Shown here: positions 50,301 to 60,849 of the stretch, one piece after another
Position numbering within the stretch: position 1 is the first letter of the stretch
Layout of the letters: every line of letters begins with the position of its first letter
Assembly (NCBI GenBank): GCA_034508935.3
Contig: CM067446.1
Coordinates: 52,330,420 to 52,394,419 of the forward strand
Direction: 5' to 3'
Origin: Berghia stephanieae
Lineage: Eukaryota; Mollusca; Gastropoda; Nudibranchia; Aeolidiidae
DNA length: 64,000 nt
The notes under the pieces: model-generated
What the model saw: the letters and a program-made list of their open reading frames with translations, nothing else
The model's database searches: none
Told to the model about the DNA's origin: nothing
Position numbers and translations under genes: made by a program

Positions 50301-51046
50301 TGTCAAGCATTTAAAAACAATTCAAATAGTCATTGGTAATACAATGAAATAATTATTTGTTTATTTATATTTCTGTCCGTTCAGATGTACAGGAAGAGGA
50401 CTCGTCACATCAAGTTTTGAGATGTTTGACATCAGAGCTTGGCTGTCTGACCCGCCAGGATGGTTCAGCTGCTTTATCACATGGAGATACATCGTGCATT
50501 TCTGTTGTTTATGGTCCAACAGAAGTTAGAATGAACAAAGAATTCATCGATAAAGCCACAGTTGAAGTGATTTACAAAAATAAAGTAGGCTTGTCCCGCC
50601 CACCAGATAAAAGGAAAGAAAGGATTATCCGGAATACCTTAGAAACTGCTATCATTGTTAATTTGCATCCACGATCAGCAATTACCATTGTAATTCAGGA
50701 AACAGAGGACTTTGGTTCAAATCTTGCTTGTTGCATAAATGCTGCCTGTATGGGTCTACTGGATTCAGCTGTCAGTATGGATTTCATGGTGGCTGCAGTG
50801 GCTGCGGCAGTTGGTGAAGATGGTAAAATTGTTGTATATCCCTCAAAAAAGGCAGAGGAAGAGGGTCGTGCCAATATAACTTTTGTCTTTGAGAGTCTCA
50901 ATTTTAATGTTGTGTCTGTGGTGACTGCAGGAAGATTCTCACAAGAAGAGTACAAAGAGGCAGTCAAACTTACTCGTCAGACAGCAAATTCTGTTTTTCA
51001 ATATTATAGGAGCTCTTTATCAAAGAAATTATTAAAATCATTTTAA
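44366..51046 (+). CDS. EXOSC5: Exosome complex component RRP46 (EXOSC5)
   Basis: Exon 1 (44366-44396) reads MASFTVVADE; exon 2 (50385-51046) continues DVQEEDSSHQVLRCLTSELG to the stop, with donor GGTAAAC and acceptor CGTTCAG in matching phase: 230 residues (human 235). The RNase PH fold is seen throughout: LTRQDGSAALSHGDTSCISV and VYGPTEVRMNKE near the N-terminus, ERIIRNTLETAI, then AITIVIQETEDFGSNLACCI and AACMGLLDSAVSM, and the C-terminal helix SQEEYKEAVKLTRQTANSVF. RRP46 is one of six RNase PH-like subunits forming the ring of the RNA exosome, which threads RNA to the catalytic subunits in the nucleus and cytoplasm; in animals the ring itself is inactive. About 95% of the protein comes from one exon. 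The 6-kb intron is filled by an inverted element A copy, a Tigger relic and microsatellites. Confidence 0.96.
45500..45627 (+). pseudogene. Tigger transposase N-terminal HTH fragment
   Basis: Two frames carry pieces of the CENP-B/Tigger N-terminal DNA-binding domain: EKEDSMHLE, then in another frame SGMRQKIIA, a stop, and EIGIPAISVSTIYKKHDLDL. Tigger transposases have SGMRQKDIA...VSTIYKKHD at this position. There is at least one frame change and one stop, and the DDE catalytic region is absent. Confidence 0.75.
46005..46085. repeat. (GT)n and poly-G tract
   Basis: GT repeat at about 46005-46032, and GTGTGTG running into a poly-G run at about 46066-46082. Confidence 0.85.
47885..47985. repeat. 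ATTATGCCA micro-tandem
   Basis: The motif ATTATGCCA or AAATTATGCCA recurs about six times within 100 bases, with poly-A spacers. Confidence 0.7.
48118..48205 (-). repeat. SINE-like family, 3' tail only, minus strand
   Basis: AGGGTTTTACTGGGCTTGC through TCAGCGCCAGTAAAGAGG is the inverted tail of the ~530-bp family; the body is missing. Confidence 0.75.
48831..50384 (+). other. Right part of EXOSC5 intron 1
   Basis: Non-coding, ending in the acceptor CGTTCAG at 50378-50384. I see no transposon ends or exons. Confidence 0.4.
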
Positions 51047-51304
51047 TGGAAATATTCTAATCTCCTTGATTTTTTATGTGTGTATATGATCATCATCATA
51101 GCTTGTGGCTCCAACACTGAACCCACTCCACTGGAGAGCAGACTCTTAGGTCATGGTCAGTGCAGCTGGGCCCATCCTGGCATTCTCTAAGGATGTATGA
51201 TGATGTATGCTAAATTCACATTTAAACCTTGTTGTTGCTACTGATGATGACAGTCTTCAATCAACCTATATATGTTGTTCCTCTTTTTCATTTGACTTTG
51301 ACCA

Positions 51305-51505
51305 TAGCTTTGTTTTCCATTAGGGAGGTACAGTACTCGCTGGATTCTAGCACGCTCTCAAGAAAAGCCAAAACCCGTGTTAGTGTTAGAATCCGATCAT
51401 GCTGAAATCCCGTGCTCATGGGAGGCAATTATGTACACAAAATTTTGTCATCCAACTCCAGAGTGCCCCATTGCAAAGTGTGTTAGAATCCAGCAAATGT
51501 AACTA
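51305..51505. mobile_element. Short TIR element (MITE)
   Basis: CGCTGGATTCTAGCACGC near 51340 faces GTGTGTTAGAATCCAGC near 51478-51494 in inverted order; the inner part has further GTTAGAATCC copies. Boundaries and target duplication are not clear. Confidence 0.45.
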
Positions 51506-52046
51506 AATGCGAGTGATTGTGAGAGATGATTTTTTTCTCCCTGCAAGACATAGTCTTGTGAAGGTGGCCAGTGCTTGAGGAGCTCAGTCCAGCTAAATCA
51601 AATGGAAGTAAAAAAGCAAAGGACAAAATGAGTACAGTGAACAAAACAAACTTGAATAATATTTCTTTAAAGCGCAATACCCACTAAATGTACTCAAAAG
51701 GTCCCAAGCCATCAGCAACACTTAACATGTGGGACAAGACAAAAAGCGTGTAAGTGTAAGGTACAGTGTTTTTTTTAAACAGAGACAATGATGTTAACAG
51801 ACTGGCGCTCATTTTACAACAGGCCCGAGTATGATCAATGATATGTAGTGAGAATGTAAGTAAAGAGCCTTTTTCAAGGACTCAAACTTTGCACCGCTCA
51901 AAGCAGGACTTGAGCCCAGGATCTACCAGTCTGGAGGCAGTTGTCATGATACTGGACCACAAATTCACACAGATACACAAGGAGTGAAGAATTAGCCCAA
52001 TATGTCGAGCCCTACACCTGTCTAGGAATTTTATCCAAAAGATAAA
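51506..52046. other. Intergenic, nothing recognised
   Basis: No exon or repeat supported between the MITE and the SINE-like copies that follow. Confidence 0.35.
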
Positions 52047-52060
52047 CAGTAAACAGTGTT

Positions 52061-52707
52061 CTGGGTGGGGTTCCTGACCTCCCATAGTGGGCAGGGAGGC
52101 ACTTACTGTGTCTTCTATCCTCCTATATCTGTTTTCCAACATGCTCTCTGTCTGTCTTGGGATGAGATTACTTGGTTTTGTTCTGGCCCTGGCCGGATAC
52201 CCTAGCTGGAAGGGAAACAGTCGAATGTACAGTTAGAGTTTTGGGAGATGATTTTTATTTTGTCCTGTAAATCATCTCTCTGTTATGCACTTTATTATGT
52301 ATTGTATACATATTATATGTGATTTGTAAACATTCGAGTGTGTTCCTCTTCTTCTTAGTGAGGACCTGTGCTTGTGTCTGGATGAGACTTTTAGGTGATC
52401 CCAAACTAAGTACACTGATAGTGTATGTTCCCTATTTAAACTAAGTCACCCCAGACAGACCATGGACCACATCCTGTCCGAATGCTCGCTGGGACCTCAC
52501 TGCACCAATGCTGACCTGAGGGAATGCAACCAGACTGCCCGGGACTGGCTGACTCACTGGCGCGACAAGATATGATGATGACTAAGTCCCCTTTGTCTTC
52601 CTTTTCTTTGGTGCTTTAATTGTAATTCTAGAACTTTTTACTATCCCATTTTCTTCCTTTTTTACTGGCGCTGATATAACCTTAAAACACTTAAAAACAA
52701 AACAAAT
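52061..52707 (+). repeat. SINE-like family copy with 14-bp target duplication, LINE piece inside
   Basis: Flanked by CAGTAAACAGTGTT at 52047-52060 and 52708-52721. Head GGGTGGGGTTCCTGACCTCC; tail ACTGGCGCTGATATAACC. At 52448-52580 it is interrupted by a LINE 3' end. Confidence 0.88.
52448..52580 (+). mobile_element. 5'-truncated LINE 3' end (133 bp) with target duplication
   Basis: Encodes the C-terminal end of a LINE reverse transcriptase protein: QTMDHILSECSLG, then ECNQTARDWLTHWRDKI and stop, followed by a TGATGATG tail. ACTAAGTC flanks it at 52440-52447 and 52581-52588. The size, tail and duplication fit target-primed reverse transcription. Confidence 0.75.
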
Positions 52708-52949
52708 CAGTAAACAGTGTTAGTCATGAGTGATCCTGGGATGGGACTGAGTTTATTGGTACTGAAATTTAGGTGAATCTGAGGTATCACTTTTGAACTA
52801 CAAGGGATATAAACTTGTAAAAACTTTTGAGCCACAATGTTTGCATTGAGATGTGATTGACTGTGTTTAAACAACACTTGTTTGACTGTGTTTAAACAAC
52901 ACTTGTTTGACTGTGTTTAAACAACACTTGTTGGATTGACCCTTTTCCC

Positions 52950-53480
52950 TGGGTGGGGATCCTGACCTCCTATAGCGGGCAGGGAGGTACATACTATGTC
53001 TTCTATCCCCCGATGTCTGTTTTCCAACATGCTTTCTGTCTTTGTCTTGGAATGAGATTACTTGGTTTTGTCCTGGCCCCAGCCGGATACCTTGGCTGGG
53101 AGGGAAACAATCAAATGTATAGTTAGTTTTGGGAGATGATATTTTTTTCCTTGTAAATCATCTCTCTGTTATGCACTCTATTATGTTTTATTTATGTATT
53201 ATATATGATTTGTAAACATTTGAGTGTATTCCTCTTAGTGGGGACCTGTACTTGTGTCTGGATGAGACTTTTAGGTGATCTCAATTTAAGTACACTGATA
53301 GTGTGCTCTTGGAATCTACATCTGTTCTCTTTTGAACCAATTCTCCTTTGTCTGCCTTAATCTTGGATGCTTTAATTGTAATTCTAGAACTTTTTACTAT
53401 CCCATTTTTTCCCTTTTTACTGGCGCTGATATGACCTTAATGTGTTGCAAGCGCCGTAAAACCCTCATAAACAAACAAAC
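52950..53480 (+). repeat. SINE-like family copy with 12-bp target duplication (531 bp, full length)
   Basis: GACCCTTTTCCC flanks it at 52938-52949 and 53481-53492. It runs from TGGGTGGGGATCCTGACC to GCGCCGTAAAACCC and ATAAACAAACAAAC. The 3' tail GGCGCT...AGCGCC can form a stem, a likely recognition site for a partner LINE. The best reference copy here. Confidence 0.88.
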
Positions 53481-53527
53481 GACCCTTTTCCCCTCTTGAC
53501 CGGGTTAAATAGATTAATGGGCATCTC

Positions 53528-53551
53528 TTCCCCCCCCCCCCCCCCCCCCCC
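53528..53551. repeat. Poly-C run
   Basis: About 21 consecutive C just right of the SINE-like copy. Confidence 0.85.
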
Positions 53552-54006
53552 TACCTCTGCCCTCATCATCTCAGAAATGTATGTAATTTTCTTACCCCAT
53601 AAAAGTCCCATTCCTCTTCTCACCTCATTCACAATGATACTGATACAAACTCTTCATACCACGCCCATGCAACCACACAAAGAGAGACAAAATCATTCCA
53701 TTGCGATGCGAGTGTTACTGCCACTGACACTGAAATTAGTAATTAGTACATAACGTCATCATTTGCCTTACACACACACAGGTAATGCCCCCACTCACAC
53801 CTCTTTGCCCTGGTTGTTAGTGTATTAGTATTAGTATAATGATGTGAAAGTGGTCAACCATACAATGTCAGTTTGTAATATAATTCACCGAGTTCTGAAA
53901 GTGATGCAAGATTTTTTTTTATGTACTTCTTGCCTTCATTCAGTATGCTCTTCATGGTTTTGATTGGTACCGTACTTCATTTAGCCGAGTTTTGTGGTTA
54001 CAGTTA

Positions 54007-54717
54007 CAGTAAAAAACGGTTAAACTGAAATTCAAATTTCGGTTTTGGCATACCTCATAAAGTTATGATTATTAAGAGGCTATCATTCATCCCACAGTCA
54101 CACAATGCATCGCATCAAATTGTTCAACTTTGTGGTTGAAGTAGCATGTGTGTTTGTGTGTGTGTGGGAGGGGGGGGGGGGGGGTGTTTATATGGATATG
54201 TGCACACAACCGAGCGTAGTGGTAGTCGGTGCCAAAGAGAGCAATTGTCTCCAATGTAATCATTATGGAGTTACAACATTACTGCTCTCAACCAGCACAT
54301 TGTGTTCTCACCATCAAATAAGAATGATTGGTGTAGTCGGTGGGATTGGTTGGGAAGGGGGGGGGGGGGGGGGGGGGGGGGGAGAGAGATAAGGCATTGT
54401 GGATTAATGTGGGCAGGGAGTGGGAGTTGGTGGTAAAGTGAAGAGGTTCCAATGGAAGTGTGTGAGAGGTGTTGCATGGATACAGGTACAAGAGAGAGCA
54501 TTGTGTAACGGTTGTAACAGGATTTTTGTTCGTTTATCTGGAATTTTTAAATTAGCTTATTCACTTGTTTGGCTTATATATAGTTTGAGCATAGTGGCTT
54601 TCAGTTTATCGATACTTGGGTAACAGAAACAAAGAGGAAAAACAATGACATTTTATTTCCTTTCGGTTTAGCAGTCTTTTCAGTTTAGACAGTTTTTGGT
54701 TTAACCGGTTTTTACTG
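54007..54717. mobile_element. pogo-like element with TA duplication (711 bp)
   Basis: Ends CAGTAAAAAACGGTTAAAC and, inverted, CAGTAAAAACCGGTTAAAC, with TA on both sides (54005-54006, 54718-54719). The interior has (GT)n/poly-G near 54150-54185 and a poly-G run of about 28 at 54357-54382. No transposase. Its right edge directly touches the next element. Confidence 0.8.
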
Positions 54718-54723
54718 TATTTG

Positions 54724-55118
54724 CAGATTTGCCAACCCTTCATAATCCAAAAGTGGAATCAGAACGTCAGAAAATAGGAATTTGAGACAAAAACTAGGAA
54801 TCTTTTAACAATGGGTTATTCTGTATCAAATTTACCATCAACTTTGCCACCAAACACATAAAGACAGTATTCGGGCAAAGCTGGCAAAACTACATATCAC
54901 ATTGTAGTAGGTAATGGAATGGGGAAGGGTGAAAGGAGTGCAATTCATTTTCCTACTTGGCTCCCTTTTGGTAATCATTTACACCCCTTCCCGCCACCTT
55001 TCATTTTTTTCTTACCATTATTCTCATTTTTGAAAATCAGAATCTTAGAGACAATGGTGGAAAAGGAAGAGTGAAAATAGAAATGATTTCACCAAAAGCG
55101 GAAGGATTGGCAGGTATA
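54724..55118. mobile_element. TIR element with 6-bp duplication TATTTG (395 bp)
   Basis: The left end CAGATTTGCCAACCCTTC and right end GGAAGGATTGGCAGGTATA are inverted relatives. TATTTG flanks both sides (54718-54723, 55119-55124). Member of the CTGCCAAC-end family. Confidence 0.7.
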
Positions 55119-55469
55119 TATTTGGACCATAAAAGCACCATTTAAAAAGAAAGCGGTTCTTCTTCCTTCCTTAGGCCCTCACTCAGGCTGGAGCATAGGC
55201 CATTGACGAATCCTCTCCATCTTGTCTGGCTTTGTGCCATCTTCTCTCTTAAGCCTTAAGTTTTTAGATACTCCATCAACGGCCTTCAATGGAGAAAAAG
55301 AAGAGGACGAGGAGGGCAACGAATAGGATGATGGGATGAATATGAAGAGTAGATTGAAGAGGATGAAGAGAAGAAAAAGAGGGAGAGAACAATAAGAAGA
55401 TGGAAGATAAAGATTTAAGGAGGTGCAACAGCAGCAGGAGGAGGAGGAGGAAAAGGAGAGAGAGAAAGG

Positions 55470-55496
55470 TGTGTATGGGGGGGGGGGGGGGGGGGC
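55470..55496. repeat. Poly-G run
   Basis: About 20 G within a purine-rich (GGA)n stretch at 55310-55520. Confidence 0.8.
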
Positions 55497-55785
55497 GATT
55501 AAGGAAGGAGAGAAAGAGAAATATGAGTTCTGAAGTTCATCTATTTGCAGATGACACTGCACTCTACAAGCACATCCATTCATCCATTCAATTGAAGATG
55601 GCATTGAATTAAACAAGGAGTTTTGTATACAATTAAAAATTAAGGAAGGAGAGAAAGAGAAATATGAGTTCTGAAGTTCATCTATTTGCAGATGACACTG
55701 CACTCTACAAGCACATCCATTCAATTGAAGATAGCATTGAATTAAACAAGGAGTTTTGTATACAATTAAAAATTAAGGAAGGAGA
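55497..55785 (+). repeat. Two tandem copies of a ~145-bp LINE reverse transcriptase fragment
   Basis: A unit starting ATTAAGGAAGGAGAGAAAG and continuing GAAGTTCATCTATTTGCAG, GATGACACTGCACTCTAC occurs twice. It encodes SEVHLFADDTALYKHIHS, the catalytic FADD block of a Jockey/CR1-type reverse transcriptase. A third copy stands in the larger LINE relic at 61486-61588. Confidence 0.8.
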
Positions 55786-56007
55786 ATATGAGTGTGTGTG
55801 TTGAGTGAGAAGGATATGAGGAAGGGGTATAGGGATAAAAGTATGAGAGAGTGAGTGTGTGATGAGAGAGAATTTTCCTCACGATGCTAACCATTCAACA
55901 GTCACGAGTATATTGAGAGAGTGATAGTGATGAATGCACACTCCGCGTGTAGGTTTGCGGTACAAAACGAAAAGGTTGCTTAAATAAACATTGGCTTTTT
56001 ATTTTTC

Positions 56008-56463
56008 CTGACATGGCAGTTTTGTGCAAAAAAACAAACAAAAAATCCCAAATTTTGCAAGCTAAAGACAGCAAAATTTGCAAAATATTGCGATTAATTT
56101 TCCTAAAAACTCATAATTAGTTGATGAAAGAGAAAGGTATTTGTTTGTTTTTTAATTTTAAGGGTTTCACAGCGTTTGCAACAAATGTAAGGTCATAACA
56201 GCGCCAGTAAAAAGTAAGAAAATGAGACAGTAAAAAAGAAACTTCTCTTTATTAATTATCTTTCACATTCTACACGAGCTATCAAATTAAAAGAAAAATC
56301 AAATTTGTCTTTTTTTTCATTTATTAATGTTTTTTGTTTTTTTTTTTCTTTGCAAAATCACGAAAATTTGCAAAAAATTTCAGATTTTGCGACCGCAATG
56401 CTAATTTTTGCGATTTTTTTTTTGTGGCCACAAGCGATGCATGCAAAAAAAACGCCATGCCAG
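56008..56463. mobile_element. Putative TIR element with 6-bp duplication TTTTTC, SINE tail inside
   Basis: The left end CTGACATGGCAGTTTTG and inverted right end CTGGCATGGCGTTTTTT are flanked by TTTTTC (56002-56007, 56464-56469). The duplication is low complexity and weighs less. A SINE-like tail, minus strand, lies at about 56153-56236. Confidence 0.5.
56153..56236 (-). repeat. SINE-like family, 3' tail only, minus strand
   Basis: AAGGGTTTCACAGCGTTTGC through ACAGCGCCAGTAAAAAG matches the inverted tail of the ~530-bp family. Confidence 0.7.
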
Positions 56464-56577
56464 TTTTTCTTTCTTTTTTTACTTTTCGCCTACCTCATGC
56501 CTACTTCATTACCATAGGCCTACACAGTAAATCTTGCTATACCATCATTTTTGGGGAGGAGCTGGAAAAGTTGGTAG

Positions 56578-56693
56578 TGTAACTTTATTCAGTTGACAAA
56601 ATTACTTTTAGGGTAACAACTGCAAAATAACAATAAATAACAAAATGTTACTAAAGCTCGCAACACAACATATTAACAATGTATAACACTACA
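56578..56693 (-). repeat. LTR (3' LTR of the Ty3 element)
   Basis: 116 bp, unusually short for the family, the same sequence as 60634-60749. Confidence 0.93.
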
Positions 56694-56722
56694 TAGCTCC
56701 CTCCAGAGCTTTTGTTCATTTG

Positions 56723-59700
56723 TCATAAATCCAGCCGATCAGGGGGTTTGGATAATCGTCCCCTTTCAGTGCGTTTGGATTCGGTCTGCAACGTTTCCTC
56801 ATCAGGAAAGATCATACGTTTCTCCTGGTTGGTTGCACCCGTTTTATTCTCTCCCGTGTTCTGTGCTTTCTTCGGTCTTCCCGTTCGTGGTGGTTCATGT
56901 ACCTGAACAGGTTGATGAATGTCACAGTGTGCGGGTTTTAGTCTGTCGATTGAGACTGAGTCTTCTTTGTTTCCTACTTGTAGTTTGAAAACTTTGTCAC
57001 CGGTTTCTAGAACTCTATACGGTCCTGTGTACGGAGCCTGGAGTGGTCTTCGATGTCCATCATGACGTTTGAACACGTATTTAGCTTTGCTGATGTCCCG
57101 TGGTACGAAGCTTGTTGCTTTTTTATGCGTGGACGGAGGAACTGGACGAAGTTGACCCACTTTCTCACGGAGGTTTTTCAACATTTCAGGAGTATTGGTG
57201 TTGGGATCCGGACCAGGAACAAAGTCTCCAGGTACTGTAATAGGTGCCCCATATACGAGTTCTGCCGACGAGGTATCGAGGTCTTCTTTTGGGGCGGTAC
57301 GTATACCTAACATCACCCAGGGAAGTTGATCAATCCAGTTTGGTCCTTCTAGTTTCGCTCTAACGGCTTCCTTCATGCGGCGGTGGAAACGTTCAACCAA
57401 TCCATTTGCTTGGGGATGGTAAGCTGTTGTTTGTTTGATTTGAGTACCAAGGAGTGTGCACACGTTTGACCACAACTGTGAAGTGAACTGTGGTCCTCGG
57501 TCTGATGAAATGTTCTCTGGTACTCCGAATCTAGCAACCCAGTGTGCGATGAATGCTCGTGCTATTTCTTCTGTGTCAGTACTGGTAATGGGTATTGCTT
57601 CAGGCCATCTGGTAAATCTGTCCACCATCGTAAGCAGATATGTATAACCACGTGAGGGGGGCAGTGGTCCAACCAAATCGATGTTGACATGGCTGAAACG
57701 TCCGCTGGGTTTTTCATATTCTCCCAGGGGCGCCCTCGTGTGTCTGTGTACTTTTGCCCTTTGGCATGATGTGCAGGTCTTTGCCCATGCATTGATCTGT
57801 TTGGTCATTCCCTTCCATACCATTTTCTGTGAAATTAGTCGGCGGGTAGCTCTGATTCCTGGATGTGAAAGACCATGGATGGCGTCGAACATTTTTCGTT
57901 GCCATGATTTGGGAACCACTGGCCGTGCTCTTCCGGTCGATATGTCACAGAGAACTGTAGTGCCATTAGTCCCGTAAGAAATGTCTTTCAGTTGCAGGGA
58001 TGTTTCTGAGGTGCGTAGTGATTGGATCTCCTCATCATTCAATTGAGCTGTTGCCATGGCCTCATAATCTATTCCCTCAGAAATCGCACTGAGACCGAAG
58101 TCGTCTGAGGTGTCGTGTTCTACTGTTGTTCTTGACAACGCATCAGCTACTGGATTGTCTTTTCCTGATATGTGTTGGATATCAGTTGAGAATTCTGAGA
58201 TGGCAGATAGTTGTCGTTGTTGGCGTGCGGACCATGGTTCTGAAACCTTGTTCATTGCAAATGTTAGTGGTTTATGATCCGTGAAAATGGTGAATATTCG
58301 TCCTTCCAAGAAGTAACGGAAATGCCGAACGCCACAGTGGACAGCCAGGAGCTCCCGATCAAAAGCGCTGTATTTCTGTTCCGGAGGACGAAGCTGGCGG
58401 CTGAAAAAGGCGAGAGGTTTCCATTGGCCGTCAATGTTTTGTTCTAGTACTCCCCCCATCGCTATATCAGAAGCGTCTACTGTCAGTGAAGTAGGAGCTG
58501 ATGTCTGCGGGTGGGACAACATAGTTGCTTGGGCCAAGGCTTCTTTTGTTGACTTGAAAGCGTGTTGTAGGGTATTTGTCCATTGAAGGGGTGCAGATTT
58601 TTTTGTTTGACCAGCCAATGCCTTGTAAAGTGGTTGCATTAGTTGAGCTGCTGCTGGCACGAAACGGTGGTAGAAATTGACCATGCCAACAAATTCCTGT
58701 AGGCCTGATGTTGTTGTAGGGGTGGGGAATGAGCGAATTGCCTCCACTTTCGCTGGAAGAGGAGTTGCTCCGTGACCACTGATCCTGTGTCCAAGGAAAT
58801 CAATCTCTTTCACCCGAAAATGCACTTGTCTGAATTCACCACTAATCCATATTTCTCTAGCCTATCAAAAAGGGCATTCAAGTGTTTTTTGTGTTCTTCT
58901 GCATTTTTGCTAGCTATGAGGATGTCATCAAGATAAACAAATGTGAAGTCCAAACCCTGACAAACTGTGTCCATCAGTCTCTGGAAAGTCTGTGCAGCGT
59001 TTTTTAACCCAAAGGGCATCCGGAGGAATTCATAGAGGCCAAATGGGGTTATGATTGCTGTCTTGGGGATGTCCTGCTCGTGGACTGGGATCTGATGGTA
59101 ACCGCGAATGAGGTCGACTTTTGAGAAGATTTTGCAACCTGATAGTCTTGCTGAGAGGTCTTGTATGTGAGCAATCGGGTAGCGATCTGGAGTAGTAGAA
59201 CCGTTTAACCTGCGGTAGTCTCCACATGGTCTCCAACCTCCGTTGGGTTTAGGTGCCACATGTAGAGGCGATGCCCACGGACTGTTGGAACGACGTACGA
59301 TTCCTAGAGCCTCCATGTTGTCAAACTCCGATTTTGCTACTGCTAGTTTGTCTGGTGCCAGACGGCGTGCTTTTGAGTGTACCGGAGGGCCCGTTGTGGT
59401 TATATGGTGTTCCACGGAATGCTTTGTTGTGGGACATGAAAACGTGGGCGAAGTGAGTGCTGGCCGTGTAGATAACAGCTGAGTGAACTGATTCTCATCA
59501 TCAGTTGTGATGATTGAGATGTGTGGGGCTGTATGCTGTGAAGTCATGAGTGAGACTGAAGCATAGGTGCCGCTGTGCATTAGGCGATTGCCCTTCAGAT
59601 CGACGAGTAGTGAATGAGCCCGAAGGAAATCTGCCCCCAAAATTGGTCTGTTGACGGCTGCCAGTGTAAATGTCCATTCATACTGGTGTGATCCTATGTG

Positions 59701-59994
59701 TAAGGACAGTTTACGTTGTCCATATGATTTGATGAGTGTACCATTGGCGGCTGCTAACGGGAACCCGTGTTGTCCGCGGCGAAGGTCGTTTGTTGAAGCC
59801 GGTAACACACTGATCTCAGCTCCTGTATCGATCAGAAAGTTGCAGCCAGATTGTTTATCATATGCAAACAGAAGGTTGTCCTTGGAGCCGGCCACCATAT
59901 TGCTTATAGGTGGCCGGCTGTCCAGTTTTCCGAAAATTTGCAAGGAGTGGTGCATTTTGTAGCCTGTTTGCCGAATTTTTGGTGGTACCAACAC
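56723..59994 (-). CDS. Ty3 pol region: protease, RT, RNase H, integrase (fossil)
   Basis: In order on the minus strand: aspartic protease ([16 protein letters not shown]), reverse transcriptase ([19 protein letters not shown] and the catalytic YLDDILIAS), RNase H ([28 protein letters not shown]), the integrase zinc finger ([15 protein letters not shown] with CTSCQRAK) and its DDE core ([39 protein letters not shown]). A chromodomain is not seen. The region looks nearly complete, with about one break. Confidence 0.9.
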
Positions 59995-60590
59995 AAATCC
60001 GGGTCGGGTGTCTTACTGTGTTGATGGCGTGGTCCATCTCGTTTGTTGTGTTTGCCTCCTTTCATTGTTGCATTAATGGTAGCTCCGGTGGACATAAAGT
60101 GTTTGTCTGCCGCTTTGGCCAGGTCCCGGAGGGTCGGATAATCCTGTTGAGTTACCAAGGATTGGACTTCTGCTGGTAGTTGACGTAGAAAAACTTCCTT
60201 AAAAAGGAATCCTGGTTCTTGTCCTGGAGGGACTATGGCAAGCATTTTGTCCAATAGTTCGCTTGGTTTGGAATCACCCAGACCACTAATGTCTAAGATG
60301 CGAGATGCGGCTTCTCTTTCAGAAAGTTTGTAATTGTATATGAGTCTTTGTTTGAGGGTTTCATATTTGTTAGTGCTTGGTGGGTTGGTCAGGATGTCGA
60401 GAACTCTGGTGGCAGTGTCTTGGTCGAGGGATGCTGTGACATAACTGTATTTAGTTACGTCAGCTGTGATTCCTTTAATTGTGAATTGTGCCTCGGCCTG
60501 AACGAACCAAATTTGAGCTCTTTGGGGCCAAAAGGTTGGTAGTTTGATGGACACTGCGTTGGCTTCATGGGTATCCTGATTGTTTGACAT
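59904..60590 (-). CDS. Ty3 gag (fossil)
   Basis: About 229 residues of capsid-type Gag: a conserved start region ([20 protein letters not shown]), the helical capsid segment with [18 protein letters not shown]-like and [13 protein letters not shown] stretches, and a C-terminal Cys/His motif CWYHQKFG...KCTTPC in place of the usual CCHC knuckle, as in CSRN1-type elements. It overlaps pol by about 90 bases in a different frame, the arrangement in which Ty3 relatives use programmed frameshifting. Confidence 0.88.
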   Translation of the reverse strand: MSNNQDTHEANAVSIKLPTFWPQRAQIWFVQAEAQFTIKGITADVTKYSYVTASLDQDTATRVLDILTNPPSTNKYETLKQRLIYNYKLSEREAASRILDISGLGDSKPSELLDKMLAIVPPGQEPGFLFKEVFLRQLPAEVQSLVTQQDYPTLRDLAKAADKHFMSTGATINATMKGGKHNKRDGPRHQHSKTPDPDLCWYHQKFGKQATKCTTPCKFSENWTAGHL

Positions 60591-60633
60591 GTTGAAGGAA
60601 GGGTGTGTTCAATCCTGACGTCGGGGTCACTAC

Positions 60634-60749
60634 TGTAACTTTATTCAGTTGACAAAATTACTTTTAGGGTAACAACTGCAAAATAACAATAAATAACAAA
60701 ATGTTACTAAAGCTCGCAACACAACATATTAACAATGTATAACACTACA
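60634..60749 (-). repeat. LTR (5' LTR of the Ty3 element)
   Basis: 116 bp. Downstream of it on the minus strand, GTAGTGACCCCGACGTC is where the tRNA primer site should lie; it does not begin with the usual TGG, so the primer is not identified. Confidence 0.93.
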
Positions 60750-60849
60750 GTAGTATAGCAATTAATTTCACTATACACCGTTAGTAAGTTTACCTTAAGT
60801 TTAAGAAGGGGTGGGAGATATTGATGGTTCGTTTAAATAACAGGTACTG

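Larger units (their letters stand above)
56578..60749 (-). mobile_element. Ty3 (Metaviridae) LTR retrotransposon, CSRN1-like, young
   Basis: Two 116-bp LTRs (TGTA...ACA), identical by eye, bound gag and pol on the minus strand. GTAG is repeated on both outer sides (56574-56577, 60750-60753), a 4-bp target duplication. The domain order gag, protease, reverse transcriptase, RNase H, integrase defines Ty3. The Gag motif CWYHQKFG...CTTPC and the overall layout resemble the CSRN1 lineage of flatworms and other invertebrates. It looks nearly whole, with about one break in pol. Identical LTRs mean a very recent insertion. Confidence 0.93.

Noticed and set aside
55179-55724. 181-codon minus-strand frame with repeated NGCACRVQCHLQID
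   Set aside because: It is the antisense of the tandem LINE fragment and purine-rich repeats, so the internal repeat is not a protein repeat.
57053-59962. Several plus-strand frames of 60-103 codons at 57-60 kb
   Set aside because: Antisense shadows of the Ty3 pol region.
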